Origin: Paenibacillus sp. MMS20-IR301
GTDB lineage: Bacteria; Bacillota; Bacilli; Paenibacillales; Paenibacillaceae
Direction: 5' to 3'
Length of the DNA: 64,000 bases
NCBI RefSeq assembly: GCF_032302195.1
Contig: NZ_CP135275.1
Location: forward strand, 1,240,001 to 1,304,000
The translations under genes and the position numbers were made by a program. Positions 16,956-25,521 of this stretch are shown piece by piece (the first letter of the stretch is position 1; each line of letters begins with the position of its first letter). The notes beneath the pieces were generated by a model that worked only from the letters and a program-made list of their open reading frames with translations, ran no database searches and was not told the DNA's origin.

Positions 16956-17609
16956 TTAACGGCCGCTCCCATAAAACGTATGAATTAAGTTTAATAGGGA
17001 TCTGTCGTACAGCATTTTTGCTGTTGCTTCGTTTTGAATATGTCCCCCTGAATACAGGTGAATAACACCATGCAGCGATGCCCAAACAAGATTAACAACA
17101 ATAAAGGGGTCCTTCTCAGCAATATATCCCTGTTCAATGGCTGTTGAGATCATGTTGGTTAGTTGTTGCAATGCGGTTACCATTGCCTGTAAACTTTCCT
17201 CTTCCGGTTTGAATTCGCTAAAGGCCCCTCCAAACATGACCATATAATAGCTTGAATAATCCTTCGAGAAATCCCAATAGGCTTGCCCAAGGTCAAGAAA
17301 ATATTGTTTGAGATCTGCTTGCAGGGGAACGGCCTGAAAGGCATCAGCTAACAATTTGCAGCCTTCCAAAAAAAGTTCTTTTGCCAGACCTTCCTTACTT
17401 CCGAACAGGTTATAAATTACTTTTGTGGGACATTCCATTATTTCAGCTACTCTGCGGATCGTTACAGCTTCAGGACCTGATTTCAGCATAATTGATGCAG
17501 CGGATTCAATAATGTTGCGTCTTAACAGTTCATTATGCTGAAGCTTGACCTTTGCGTAGGTTGTAACCTGATGTTTGTCAGCGGAAGGGATACCGGATGA
17601 ATTTTGCAT
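16956..17609 (-). CDS. TetR-family transcriptional repressor
   Basis: 217 residues with an N-terminal TetR HTH at about residues 31-77 (IRRVAEIMECPTKVIYNLFGSKEGL) and a helical ligand-binding C-terminal domain (similar to the WHG/TetR_C groups). AAGGTGTG precedes the ATG on the minus strand. It is divergent from a short-chain dehydrogenase across 183 nt containing a consensus promoter and the palindrome AGAAACACTGTTTCT. It therefore very probably represses the dehydrogenase and perhaps itself. The ligand is unknown. Confidence 0.9.
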   Translation of the reverse strand: MQNSSGIPSADKHQVTTYAKVKLQHNELLRRNIIESAASIMLKSGPEAVTIRRVAEIMECPTKVIYNLFGSKEGLAKELFLEGCKLLADAFQAVPLQADLKQYFLDLGQAYWDFSKDYSSYYMVMFGGAFSEFKPEEESLQAMVTALQQLTNMISTAIEQGYIAEKDPFIVVNLVWASLHGVIHLYSGGHIQNEATAKMLYDRSLLNLIHTFYGSGR

Positions 17610-17709
17610 GTAATTTCACACCTTTAGAACTTTAGTTTTTTCTTGTTCAATATATTTTACAGGTATCTATTTAAATAAGCCAGCTGTTCAGAATGATTAT
17701 GTTCTTTAT

Positions 17710-17762
17710 TTGACAACGTAATTTCAATTAGATACAATGATTCGTATAGAAACACTGTTTCT
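17710..17762 (+). promoter_or_regulatory. SigA promoter and TetR-type operator of the SDR gene
   Basis: TTGACA at 17710-17715 and TACAAT at 17733-17738 with a 17-bp spacer. AGAAAC-ACT-GTTTCT at 17748-17762 sits at the expected transcription start, a fitting place for a TetR repressor. Confidence 0.75.
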
Positions 17763-17792
17763 GATGGGCAATCAAAAAGGAGAAGTGATTGA

Positions 17793-18578
17793 ATGATAGC
17801 AATAAAAAACAAATGGACCCTGATAACAGGTGCTTCCTCGGGGATCGGTGAAGCATTTGCGCATGAGTTTGCAGCAAGAGGAAGCCACTTGATTTTAGTT
17901 GCCCGCTCGGAAACTAAGCTGATTGCTTTAGCAGAGAAACTACATATAAAACACGGTATTCAAGCACAGGTAATTGTTTCTGATCTATCTCAAAAAGGGT
18001 CTGCGGCGGAGCTCTACCAACAATGTGCTGGGCGTGATCTGAGGGTTGATATTCTAATTAATAATGCAGGCTTCGCGACCCATGGACTATTTGAACAGCT
18101 GTCAGGAGCAAGACAACATGATGAAGTGATGCTGAATGTAGCGGCGGTAGTAGATCTTACTCATTTATTTTTACCGGATATGTTGAAAAAGAAAAGCGGA
18201 ATGGTTATTAATGTGGCATCCACTGCAGCATTTCAGCCTACTCCTAATATGGCGGTATATGGGGCTACAAAAGCATTCGTGTTATCATTTACAGAGGCGC
18301 TGTGGGAGGAAAACCGAAAACGCGGCGTACAATTTCTTGCATTATGTCCCGGCTCTACGGAGACTGAGTTTTTTAATATTGTGGGGGCGGAAGAGGCCTC
18401 TGTAGGTAAGCGGGATACTCCAGACAATGTTGTTCAGGTAGCAATTCGCGCGCTTCAAGCTAAAAAGGTATTTGCAATCCCAGGGGTGAAAAACTATATT
18501 TCAGCTCAAATGCCCCGCCTCTTCACAAGAAAACAAATGCTTTTTGTTGTTGGGAGAATGCTCCGGCCACGTCATTAA
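17793..18578 (+). CDS. Short-chain dehydrogenase/reductase
   Basis: 261-residue classical SDR. The nucleotide-binding TGASSGIG covers residues 12-19, NNAG is present, and the catalytic Ser143, Tyr156 and Lys160 show the usual 13- and 4-residue spacing. The pattern fits the DltE/YqjQ-like NAD(P)-dependent group acting on lipids or small carbonyls. AAAAGGAGAAG precedes the ATG. It is controlled by the divergent TetR regulator by context. The substrate is unknown. Confidence 0.88.
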   Translation: MIAIKNKWTLITGASSGIGEAFAHEFAARGSHLILVARSETKLIALAEKLHIKHGIQAQVIVSDLSQKGSAAELYQQCAGRDLRVDILINNAGFATHGLFEQLSGARQHDEVMLNVAAVVDLTHLFLPDMLKKKSGMVINVASTAAFQPTPNMAVYGATKAFVLSFTEALWEENRKRGVQFLALCPGSTETEFFNIVGAEEASVGKRDTPDNVVQVAIRALQAKKVFAIPGVKNYISAQMPRLFTRKQMLFVVGRMLRPRH

Positions 18579-18598
18579 CGCGTGAGACAATTATTATG

Positions 18599-18633
18599 AA
18601 ACTTCTGCTAACATTCCAGCAGGAGTTTTTTTA
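18599..18633 (+). terminator. Terminator after the SDR gene
   Basis: AACTTCTGCT pairs with AGCAGGAGTT around AACATTCC, followed by seven T residues. Confidence 0.85.
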
Positions 18634-18735
18634 TTACAACCAAAATCTAGTTTCGCAGGGATTCGCATGCAATTAACGTCTTATTTGTTAGAGGTGCCCT
18701 CAGTAAGAGATGCACGAATCTAAAGGAGATTAACC

Positions 18736-20214
18736 ATGAACAAGATACCGAAGAGAAGAGGAACAATCACTAAAGCAATCGCCATCCTGCTGATCGCAAT
18801 CATCACGACGATTGTTTGTTGGCATGAGCTTGGAACTCTAATAACGTCAGGGAATTACGATAGTGAGCCGAACATGGTGGAAACCATAATGGCCAAAACA
18901 GCAACACCAGGCGTAGCGGTCGTAACCTCCAAGCAGGGCAAGTCAGAATTTAAGACATACGGCTACGCGGATGCGAAACAAGAAAAGCTGGTCACGGAGG
19001 AATCACTCTTTGAGCTGGGCTCGACGACCAAGGCGTTTACGGCGCTGGCTGTTATTTTGTTACAAGAAGAGGGGGGCTTGGCGTATTCCGATTATATCTC
19101 AGAACATCTTCCCTGGTTTGCTCCAACCTATAAGGGGGAGAAGGCTGAGATTTCAATTAATCAGCTCTTGGCTCATACCAGCGGTATACCGTCTTGGAGC
19201 ATCAGACTAATTCCGGAAGGGTCTAGTACGGAAATGCTGGCTACAACCATACATAAGTTCTCTGACATTGCGCTGGATACAGATCCGGGGACTGCATATC
19301 AATATGCCACGGTGAATTATGATATTCTGGCGATGATTATTGAACAGGTTACAGGCATGCGCTATCAGGATTATGTGACGGAGCATATCCTGCTTCCGCT
19401 GGGGATGACGGACAGTTATTTTTCATCAGGACAGGAGGAGCAGCCGGAGCAGCTTGCGCAAGGCTATCGCGTGTTTTTTGGAAAAAGCGTAGCGTACAAT
19501 GCCCCCAGATATTACGGGAATATGGCTGCGGGGTACCTGGTAACGAATATCAAGGATCTGGAGCACTGGATCAATGCGCAGCTGGGCATAGGCGAAATAC
19601 CGGAGGATCTGAGGAACGCCATTCAGCAATCCCATGAGGTTGATATCCGGACAGCCGGAGTTGAAGCTAAGAACCAGTTCTATGCTTTCGGATGGAGTCA
19701 AGACCTGGACGGGCAGGTGATCAGTCATAGCGGGCGTAACCCGAATTATTCCTCTCAGGTCATTATGGATAAAGGGCGGCAGGAGGCGGTATTCGTACTC
19801 ACCAATCTGAACTCAACAGCCCCTTCGCTAATTGCTCAGAATATGTATGAACTAATGAACGGGAAGCCTATGCACACCTTTAAATATGATGACAGCAACA
19901 TCATTATTGACTGGGTAGCATCGTTGTTAGTCCTGTTATCGGTTATCGGAATTACTCTTAAGGTAATTTCACTGGCCGGGGGGATAAACCAGCACATCTT
20001 GGATGAACAAGCCAAACGGAGCAACAAGCTCCGGACTCGTGCAACTCTGATTGTTAGATCGCTGCTGTTACTCTTAGTGCTGATCTGGCCTTTTTTGATT
20101 AATTATAATTACTCGATGATTAGCGTCTGGCTATCCTGGTCCGTATTGTTGTGGATGGGGCTTGCTGTGATTAGCTGCGTGTTGTCGATGATATTAGTCC
20201 GTATCCGCCGCTGA
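18736..20214 (+). CDS. Membrane-anchored serine hydrolase (class C beta-lactamase fold)
   Basis: 492 residues. One N-terminal membrane segment (about 14-33) is followed by a beta-lactamase-fold domain with the S-x-x-K motif at Ser96-Thr-Thr-Lys99 (ELGSTTKAFTA). A Tyr-x-Asn-like element (YATVNYD) and an HSGR motif take the place of KTG. The C-terminal ~120 residues hold about three more membrane helices. This layout matches FmtA/PbpX-like or peptidase S12 proteins acting on peptidoglycan or D-amino-acid peptides outside the membrane. It is not a proven beta-lactamase. AAAGGAG precedes the ATG. Confidence 0.85.
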   Translation: MNKIPKRRGTITKAIAILLIAIITTIVCWHELGTLITSGNYDSEPNMVETIMAKTATPGVAVVTSKQGKSEFKTYGYADAKQEKLVTEESLFELGSTTKAFTALAVILLQEEGGLAYSDYISEHLPWFAPTYKGEKAEISINQLLAHTSGIPSWSIRLIPEGSSTEMLATTIHKFSDIALDTDPGTAYQYATVNYDILAMIIEQVTGMRYQDYVTEHILLPLGMTDSYFSSGQEEQPEQLAQGYRVFFGKSVAYNAPRYYGNMAAGYLVTNIKDLEHWINAQLGIGEIPEDLRNAIQQSHEVDIRTAGVEAKNQFYAFGWSQDLDGQVISHSGRNPNYSSQVIMDKGRQEAVFVLTNLNSTAPSLIAQNMYELMNGKPMHTFKYDDSNIIIDWVASLLVLLSVIGITLKVISLAGGINQHILDEQAKRSNKLRTRATLIVRSLLLLLVLIWPFLINYNYSMISVWLSWSVLLWMGLAVISCVLSMILVRIRR

Positions 20215-20227
20215 TCATTTATATTTA

Positions 20228-20246
20228 ACATAACGCTGCGTTATGT
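20228..20246. promoter_or_regulatory. Perfect 19-bp palindrome, possible operator
   Basis: ACATAACGC-T-GCGTTATGT, lying 14 nt after the serine hydrolase stop and ~90 nt before the CPBP gene. There is no T-run, so an operator is at least as likely as a terminator. Confidence 0.45.
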
Positions 20247-20334
20247 AAGTAGTTTATATAAATGGTTAATTTATGATATGGTAGAAATATATTAATTGGT
20301 TTGATAAATACATAGCTGGAGGTATGTACTAATA

Positions 20335-21039
20335 GTGAAGTCAGGAATGCAATTGAGAAATCGGGTTCAAATAAGTATCCAAATGCTAATTCTTTTTCTT
20401 ATCGGATACACCATTTCACATTTTCTAATGGAAGGGATTGCTGCAGTTTTTTATTACGAAGGAATGCCAGACGAAGTCCGGATTATTGTTTCGAGATTTA
20501 GTGTGCTCGGGTATATTCTGCCTTTTCTTTTCCTGGCTCCGCGGAGTGTTTTTAATTCTGAGTTTTTTCGTATTGGAGATTTCCAATCCAGTATCTTTTT
20601 TCCTTTTATCTGGCGGGGAAAAGAAGATCCGGTATGGAGGTTTCTCATTATCTTTGTGTTTGTAGCGCCAGCTGGGTCAAGTTTCTTTATATATTTCTTT
20701 ATAAGTCATTTAGATGGCAGCTCATTAAGGCTTCTGTTGTATTATGGACTGCTTTTTTCGCTAGTTAATTCAATTCTGGAGGAACTAGTATGGAGAGGGA
20801 TTATACTTAACCAATTCGTCAAATGGTCTGGAAACGTATATGGATTAATTGTAACCAGCCTGTTCTTTGGTATGGCTCATTATGATTTGGGGTTTTCGCT
20901 TGGAATGTGCATCGCCTTTTCAGTTGGAGGTTTCTTTATGGGAGGAACGGCCATACGGTCTAAGGGGCTTGTTGCGTCCATACTGATGCATATTTATATG
21001 AATTTAGTTTTTGTATTGACTGGATTGATTTTCAGTTAA
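20335..21039 (+). CDS. CPBP-family intramembrane metalloprotease
   Basis: 234 residues with about seven membrane segments. Motif 1 is Glu149-Glu150-x3-Arg154 (EELVWRG) and motif 2 ends in His182 (FFGMAH), the expected glutamate and histidine residues of CPBP (Abi/Rce1-like) proteases. It starts at GTG with GGAGGT upstream. In bacteria such proteins often act on bacteriocin-type peptides or give self-immunity. A second, more diverged membrane protein follows 53 nt downstream. Confidence 0.88.
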   Translation: MKSGMQLRNRVQISIQMLILFLIGYTISHFLMEGIAAVFYYEGMPDEVRIIVSRFSVLGYILPFLFLAPRSVFNSEFFRIGDFQSSIFFPFIWRGKEDPVWRFLIIFVFVAPAGSSFFIYFFISHLDGSSLRLLLYYGLLFSLVNSILEELVWRGIILNQFVKWSGNVYGLIVTSLFFGMAHYDLGFSLGMCIAFSVGGFFMGGTAIRSKGLVASILMHIYMNLVFVLTGLIFS

Positions 21040-21092
21040 AGACTGTTTCTGCAATGAAAAACAAATTTAACTTGGTTGGGAGGATTCAGTTT

Positions 21093-21740
21093 ATGGAAGC
21101 GAAGAAGATTGGGGCAAGCGATTATCTTGCATTAGGTTTATACGCTTTTGCAGGATTCGGTCTTGAGGTTGTTTTGTCAATGCTATTGCCTTCTATATTG
21201 GGGGTTGAAAGCTCTGAGTATACCCTCATCCATCATTGCATACACTGGGGGCTTACATGCATTTTGTGGGGAAGTATGGCTCTATTACTGATAAGGCTTT
21301 CAAGGAAGAAATACGCCTTTGATCTTATGAAGTTAAACGAAGCGCCTGACTCCAAGGGATGGTTACTTGCGGCTCTGATTTCTGTTATAGCAATAGCTGC
21401 TACTACCATTGTATGGGGCGGCTTTAAGCCGGTTGAGGAGTACAAGGGGATCGTTAGATTTATTGCCCAGAATATCTATTACTTATTCGAAGCGGCCTTG
21501 ATTCTGCTGACAATTGCTTTTGGCCAAAAATTCGGTGAAACGCTCTTTAAAAGAGGCGGTCTGCCTTATGGAGGATTCTTTCTTGCTCTCACATGGGGGC
21601 TTATACATATTCTACTGCAGGGCGGGCCGACTGGTGCTTATGCGTTCTTCATGTCTCTTCTATATGGCACTATATACATACTTTTGAAAAAGAACATCCG
21701 GTATTCTTATGTGATGATTGCGGTTGTGTTTATTTTGTAA
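21093..21740 (+). CDS. Polytopic membrane protein, probably a diverged CPBP-type protein
   Basis: 215 residues from the ATG at 21093, which has GGGAGGATT at the right distance; the frame also opens at 21054 without a ribosome site. About six to seven membrane helices. LTWGLIHILLQGG resembles CPBP motif 2 with its histidine, but a clear EExxxR motif is missing; FEAALIL is a weak candidate. It may be a catalytically altered partner of the preceding CPBP protease, in the same transcription unit. Confidence 0.6.
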   Translation: MEAKKIGASDYLALGLYAFAGFGLEVVLSMLLPSILGVESSEYTLIHHCIHWGLTCILWGSMALLLIRLSRKKYAFDLMKLNEAPDSKGWLLAALISVIAIAATTIVWGGFKPVEEYKGIVRFIAQNIYYLFEAALILLTIAFGQKFGETLFKRGGLPYGGFFLALTWGLIHILLQGGPTGAYAFFMSLLYGTIYILLKKNIRYSYVMIAVVFIL

Positions 21741-21804
21741 GCCTTCCCAGCGCAGGGACATACATAAGAATGTGCAATACAGACAAAGGAAGTGTCGTTA
21801 GCTT

Positions 21805-22566
21805 ATGAAAATTGGAGTGATTGCCGATGTTCACGGTAACGCTCCTGCCCTACAAGCAGTCCTTAATGAGTTTGACATGAGGCAGGACATTGAACATATT
21901 TATTGTCTGGGAGATATGATAGGGATTGGTCCTGATTCAAATGAAGTCTTGGCAATCTTGTTTGCCAGAAATGATGTCTCTATGATTACCGGAAATCACG
22001 ATGAAGCAGTGTTGGCCCTTTTAAAAGGGGGAGAGTATCCGGTAAGCCACACTCATGCTAAAGAGCATCACCAATGGATAGCAGATCATCTGGACAAAAG
22101 GTTCATCACACCGTTAGAGCAGCTTTCACGGATAATTACTGTAACCATCGAAGGCAAGTCTATATTATTTATCCATTATCACATGGAGCATGCCAAACGG
22201 GATGAGCATATAAGCAAGGACCCTTTTAGTGAGATTGTTGAGCCAGGTTTAGATCATTTGATCTCTCTGTTCAAAGGAAACGAAGCTGACTTAATATGTT
22301 TTGGGCATCATCATCCCATTCATTTTTTTGAGGGTAAAGATACAATCTTTCTAAATCCAGGTTCTTTAGGATGCAACTCGAAACCTGCTGCCCCCTATTC
22401 AGTAGTAGAACTGGCAAAAGACAATATTACAGTTCGTTTAGAAGCAGCCTCCTACGATAACACGAAATTCTTAGAATCATATGAAGTATTGCAGGTTCCG
22501 CAACGTGATTTTCTTATGAAAGCTTTTCATGGTAATCAGTGCAGGGGAAGGAGGGAAAAGTCTTGA
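21805..22566 (+). CDS. Calcineurin-like metallophosphoesterase (YfcE/MJ0936-type)
   Basis: 253 residues. The metallophosphoesterase motifs occur in order: DVHGN (residues ~8-12), GDMIGIGP, GNHDEA, and the C-terminal GHHHP. This is a two-metal phosphodiesterase or phosphatase active site of the kind found in YfcE-like enzymes. The substrate is unknown. The start ATG has AGGAAGTG upstream. The 3' end (CRGRREKS) overlaps a strong AGGAGGG ribosome site that now leads only into a short broken frame. Confidence 0.85.
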   Translation: MKIGVIADVHGNAPALQAVLNEFDMRQDIEHIYCLGDMIGIGPDSNEVLAILFARNDVSMITGNHDEAVLALLKGGEYPVSHTHAKEHHQWIADHLDKRFITPLEQLSRIITVTIEGKSILFIHYHMEHAKRDEHISKDPFSEIVEPGLDHLISLFKGNEADLICFGHHHPIHFFEGKDTIFLNPGSLGCNSKPAAPYSVVELAKDNITVRLEAASYDNTKFLESYEVLQVPQRDFLMKAFHGNQCRGRREKS

Positions 22567-22879
22567 AAAAACTCGGGATGCAAGGAATCCCCACCAATAA
22601 TGAGTTCGCCCATTTGCCATGGTTTACGGGGCTGAGATGATGGATGATAATAGGAAAGATGCTTAGGTAACCTTATCGAATATACTAGAGAAAGCAAATG
22701 AGTTAGTAGATATAGGGCTTGAACTATTGCACACGATTGTTGGCGTTCGCTCCCACTAAGGAAGCCAAACGTGGGGTTGGAGCAGGTTATAGAGGGCTAT
22801 TGCCATCTGTCTGGTTCAATACAATCCAGGGAAGGACACCACAGCCTTTATTTGCTCAAAAAAAGTCATTTGGGCGGGC
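22567..22879 (+). other. Gene-free stretch with broken coding remnants
   Basis: AGGAGGG just before 22563 would serve a TTG start reading MKKLGMQGIPTNNEFAHL... for 25 codons to a TGA. A second frame from the ATGs near 22637 reads MMDDNRKDA, hits a TAG, then continues for ~32 codons (VTLSNILEKANELVDIGLEL...). This looks like a decayed small gene, but I cannot name it. Confidence 0.35.
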
Positions 22880-23013
22880 TTACGGACATGAGGGTCCTTA
22901 TCCGCCGCTTATCATGGGCAAACACCATTTTTTCGGTGAAATAACGGCGCTGATGTCCGCAAGTCCGGCACTCAGGTAGCTTTCTGCAGGCTTAACGTCT
23001 CTCATGTCCGTAA
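22880..23013. repeat. MITE-like element bounded by 13-bp inverted repeats
   Basis: TTACGGACATGAG (22880-22892) is repeated in perfect inverse as CTCATGTCCGTAA (23001-23013), enclosing 108 bp of non-coding sequence. A further partial TGATGTCCG lies inside. No coding capacity was recognised. Confidence 0.5.
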
Positions 23014-23190
23014 CGCTAAGCTAGTCATTTGAACAACCGTTGCGTGGCTGGCTGCATTTCTTAATCGAGGGTACATTCAACCATTTACCGGTCGCTAGTG
23101 CCCCTATATATCCCACCACCACCGACTCTCTTTTTCTAAAGTTTTTAATTCAACTTATATAGAATATTTAAAGAGAATCGAGGATCTCAA

Positions 23191-23982
23191 ATGAAATTGG
23201 GAATGCCCACTTTAGCCGAATACACATCTATAGCTGATAATGTCCAATTATGTAAAGCACTTGGATTGGAATTTATCGAATTAAATATGAACCTTCCGAT
23301 CTGCACACCAGAGAAATTAAGTCCTTCGGAAATAGGTTACTACAAAGAAAAATACGGAATCGATTTTACAATTCATCTCCCTGAAGAATTAGATTTATCC
23401 TCCTATCACCCGTCAATAAGGAAGGGGCATCTAGAACGTTGCAGACAAGCGATGGAGTGGGCAAATCTGTCAGGAATAAAAACGCTGAACATGCACTTAA
23501 ATAATGGGATTTATTTCACCCTGCCGCAAACAAAGATCTGGATTAATGAACAGTATGAAGCCGATTTTTTAGAATTACTTTATGATTCGTATTCAGAACT
23601 TTATCATTTGGCTAAAATGTTTGAGGTTGAATTATGTATTGAGAACACGGGGAATTTTCACATTCCGCATATTCGAAAGGCTCTTGATCAGTTAAGTTCA
23701 TTCAATAACTTCTATCTTACCTGGGATGTGGGTCATGATGCGAAGGCAGGTTTCGATGAAGAATCCATCTTTACTTATTTCAGTGATCATATCAAACATA
23801 TGCATCTTCACGATTATAATGGCAAATCGGATCATCAGCCCTTATATACTGGAATTGTTCCAATCGATAACCGGCTGGAATTTGCTCAGCGAAACGATTT
23901 GTCTGTTGTTATTGAAATTAAAACCAGTCAGTCTTTAACTGAATCCGTATCGGAGCTTAAGAAAAAAGATTACCTAAGCTAA
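23191..23982 (+). CDS. Sugar phosphate isomerase/epimerase-like TIM-barrel protein
   Basis: 263 residues of the xylose-isomerase-like/AP-endonuclease-2 superfamily. Metal-ligand candidates appear in the expected order: FTIHLPEELD, LNMHLNNG, ELCIENTGN, TWDVGHDAK, HMHLHDYNG and VVIEIK. Relatives include inosose dehydratases and hydroxypyruvate isomerases. It has no neighbouring sugar genes, so the substrate is open. The upstream 23014-23190 region has no gene. Confidence 0.85.
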   Translation: MKLGMPTLAEYTSIADNVQLCKALGLEFIELNMNLPICTPEKLSPSEIGYYKEKYGIDFTIHLPEELDLSSYHPSIRKGHLERCRQAMEWANLSGIKTLNMHLNNGIYFTLPQTKIWINEQYEADFLELLYDSYSELYHLAKMFEVELCIENTGNFHIPHIRKALDQLSSFNNFYLTWDVGHDAKAGFDEESIFTYFSDHIKHMHLHDYNGKSDHQPLYTGIVPIDNRLEFAQRNDLSVVIEIKTSQSLTESVSELKKKDYLS

Positions 23983-24011
23983 CGAGAATGCTAACTCATA
24001 ATACTAATAGA

Positions 24012-24041
24012 ACCCATGGGATTTTCCGTGGGGTATTTGTT
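24012..24041 (+). terminator. Terminator after the TIM-barrel gene
   Basis: ACCCATGG pairs with CCGTGGGGT around GATTTT, then ATTTGTTTT. Further on, 24119-24150 is a short run of repeated GTAAGTA-type units before the next gene. Confidence 0.6.
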
Positions 24042-24225
24042 TTGGTTAAATACTTTTTCGGATGAACAAGGGATGGCATTTCGCCGTTGACAATATTTTG
24101 AAAGTGACGTACAGTAAATGGTAAGTGATAAGTAGTAAGTAGTAAGTAAAACGGATATAAATAAAATTCTTCATTCACAGGAAACATGAACCGGATTGTC
24201 AAATCATGGGTAGGGGTGGATGGCT

Positions 24226-25218
24226 ATGACGGATTTGAATTTAGCTCAAAGTTTTGCGCTGGTCGCATTAAATGCACAGAGTAGTCTTTACATGACTAAT
24301 GCAAAGAAAGTGTCTCTGCGTTCTATTGCTGCAGCGGTTGTTTTGGAGGCTTACTTAGAGGGATATTTCACACAAGAGGATAACAAGCTGTTTATCCGCA
24401 AAGAAGCTCTGGACCAATCCAGTTCAACGCTCTACAGAGAAACTGTTCTATTACCATTGCTCCATAATCATGCTGAGATGCAAGGTGATCTGGGATGGTG
24501 TCTGAAGAAAGCTTCCATGCTGCCTAACAAAAAATTAAAAGAGCTTGAAATCGCGTTAGCGGATGATCTAAAGGCAATGAATTTGCTGGAAGAGATCCCA
24601 AGTCTGTTAGGAAGCGATATGTATTTTGATTCAGCGGGTGTTGAAATGAAAGCCTATCGCAGCCACAATGGAGTGTATACAAGCATTACAGAGAACCTTC
24701 GGGCAGAAATTCTGGAAGAGGGAACGGTAACGGATGAGATTATTGGCATGCTGTGGCTGCTTCGCGAAAGTGGATGTATGCATGATTTCTTCTCGCGGAA
24801 TGAACTGGAGCAGATTAATACCAGAATGCACGATCTGTACGTCAGTAACTTATGGGCAAAGTCATTGTTTCGGACCCAGATTCATCATGGATTTGAGTTA
24901 GGGGTCAAACAGTTCCTGCAATTGAAGTCGAAGTTGGTGAAGACATCTGCGGGCAGCAGTATCAATTTTTTCTTCCCTTTCCTTGAGCGGTCACAAGCAG
25001 TCTTTATAGAGACAGAGGCTTGGTTTGATAATAGTAATAAAAGGCTAAACTTCGTCCTTGCAAGGTTAACCTCCTATGGACATGAAGTTACGGTGATTGA
25101 AAAAGGATCAATTGCAACCCTCAAGATTGATAATCTGCTATACGATGTGATTCCGCATTTTGTAATGATGAAAGTACCGATTCAAGGTGTGCGTCTTGTT
25201 CCGAAGCGCCCACTGTAA
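24226..25218 (+). CDS. Unrecognised 330-residue protein, possibly GPP34-like
   Basis: Soluble, helix-rich protein of about 330 residues. The ATG at 24226 is placed 6 nt after GGGGTGG; an ATG at 24220 is too close to it. The first ~60 residues (SFALVALNAQSS ... SLRSIAAAVVLEAYLEGYFTQ) recall the opening of bacterial GPP34/GOLPH3-like proteins, but this is a pattern impression only. There is no signal peptide. It is followed after 14 nt by a small MerR regulator in the same operon. Confidence 0.55.
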   Translation: MTDLNLAQSFALVALNAQSSLYMTNAKKVSLRSIAAAVVLEAYLEGYFTQEDNKLFIRKEALDQSSSTLYRETVLLPLLHNHAEMQGDLGWCLKKASMLPNKKLKELEIALADDLKAMNLLEEIPSLLGSDMYFDSAGVEMKAYRSHNGVYTSITENLRAEILEEGTVTDEIIGMLWLLRESGCMHDFFSRNELEQINTRMHDLYVSNLWAKSLFRTQIHHGFELGVKQFLQLKSKLVKTSAGSSINFFFPFLERSQAVFIETEAWFDNSNKRLNFVLARLTSYGHEVTVIEKGSIATLKIDNLLYDVIPHFVMMKVPIQGVRLVPKRPL

Positions 25219-25232
25219 AGGAGTGGGATCTA

Positions 25233-25517
25233 TTGTCCAGGCAACGTTCGATGGAGGCGATTCTGGCCTCAGAGTATGTATCTATTGGTGAATTAGTAAG
25301 AATTACAGGTTCTCGTTACAGCACGCTGAAACATTACACCGAGGAAGGCATGCTGCCCTTTGAACAGGCTGAAGAGAATTTAACACGCCGATATAAAAGA
25401 GAGGATACCGTCGCACGCATCCTTTGGATAAAAGAGCTGAAAGCGAACGGGTTATCTATTCCGCAGATTAAAGAGGCTATAGGGATAACAGTCGTTAGTC
25501 TGAAGGAGGGGGAATAA
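25233..25517 (+). CDS. Small MerR-type DNA-binding protein
   Basis: 94 residues, essentially only a MerR winged helix (YVSIGELVRITGSRYSTLKHYTEEGMLPF) with a short helical tail and no effector domain. It starts at TTG with AAGGAG 9 nt upstream. It is co-transcribed with the preceding unrecognised gene and may regulate it. Confidence 0.8.
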   Translation: MSRQRSMEAILASEYVSIGELVRITGSRYSTLKHYTEEGMLPFEQAEENLTRRYKREDTVARILWIKELKANGLSIPQIKEAIGITVVSLKEGE

Positions 25518-25521
25518 CATG

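Noticed and set aside
18736..20214. Annotation as a beta-lactamase resistance gene
   Set aside because: The fold is shared by many peptidoglycan-related hydrolases; the added membrane segments and HSGR in place of KTG argue against a dedicated beta-lactamase.
22719..22979. 86-codon open frame across the MITE-like element
   Set aside because: It runs through one inverted-repeat arm, lacks a ribosome site and has no protein-like pattern.
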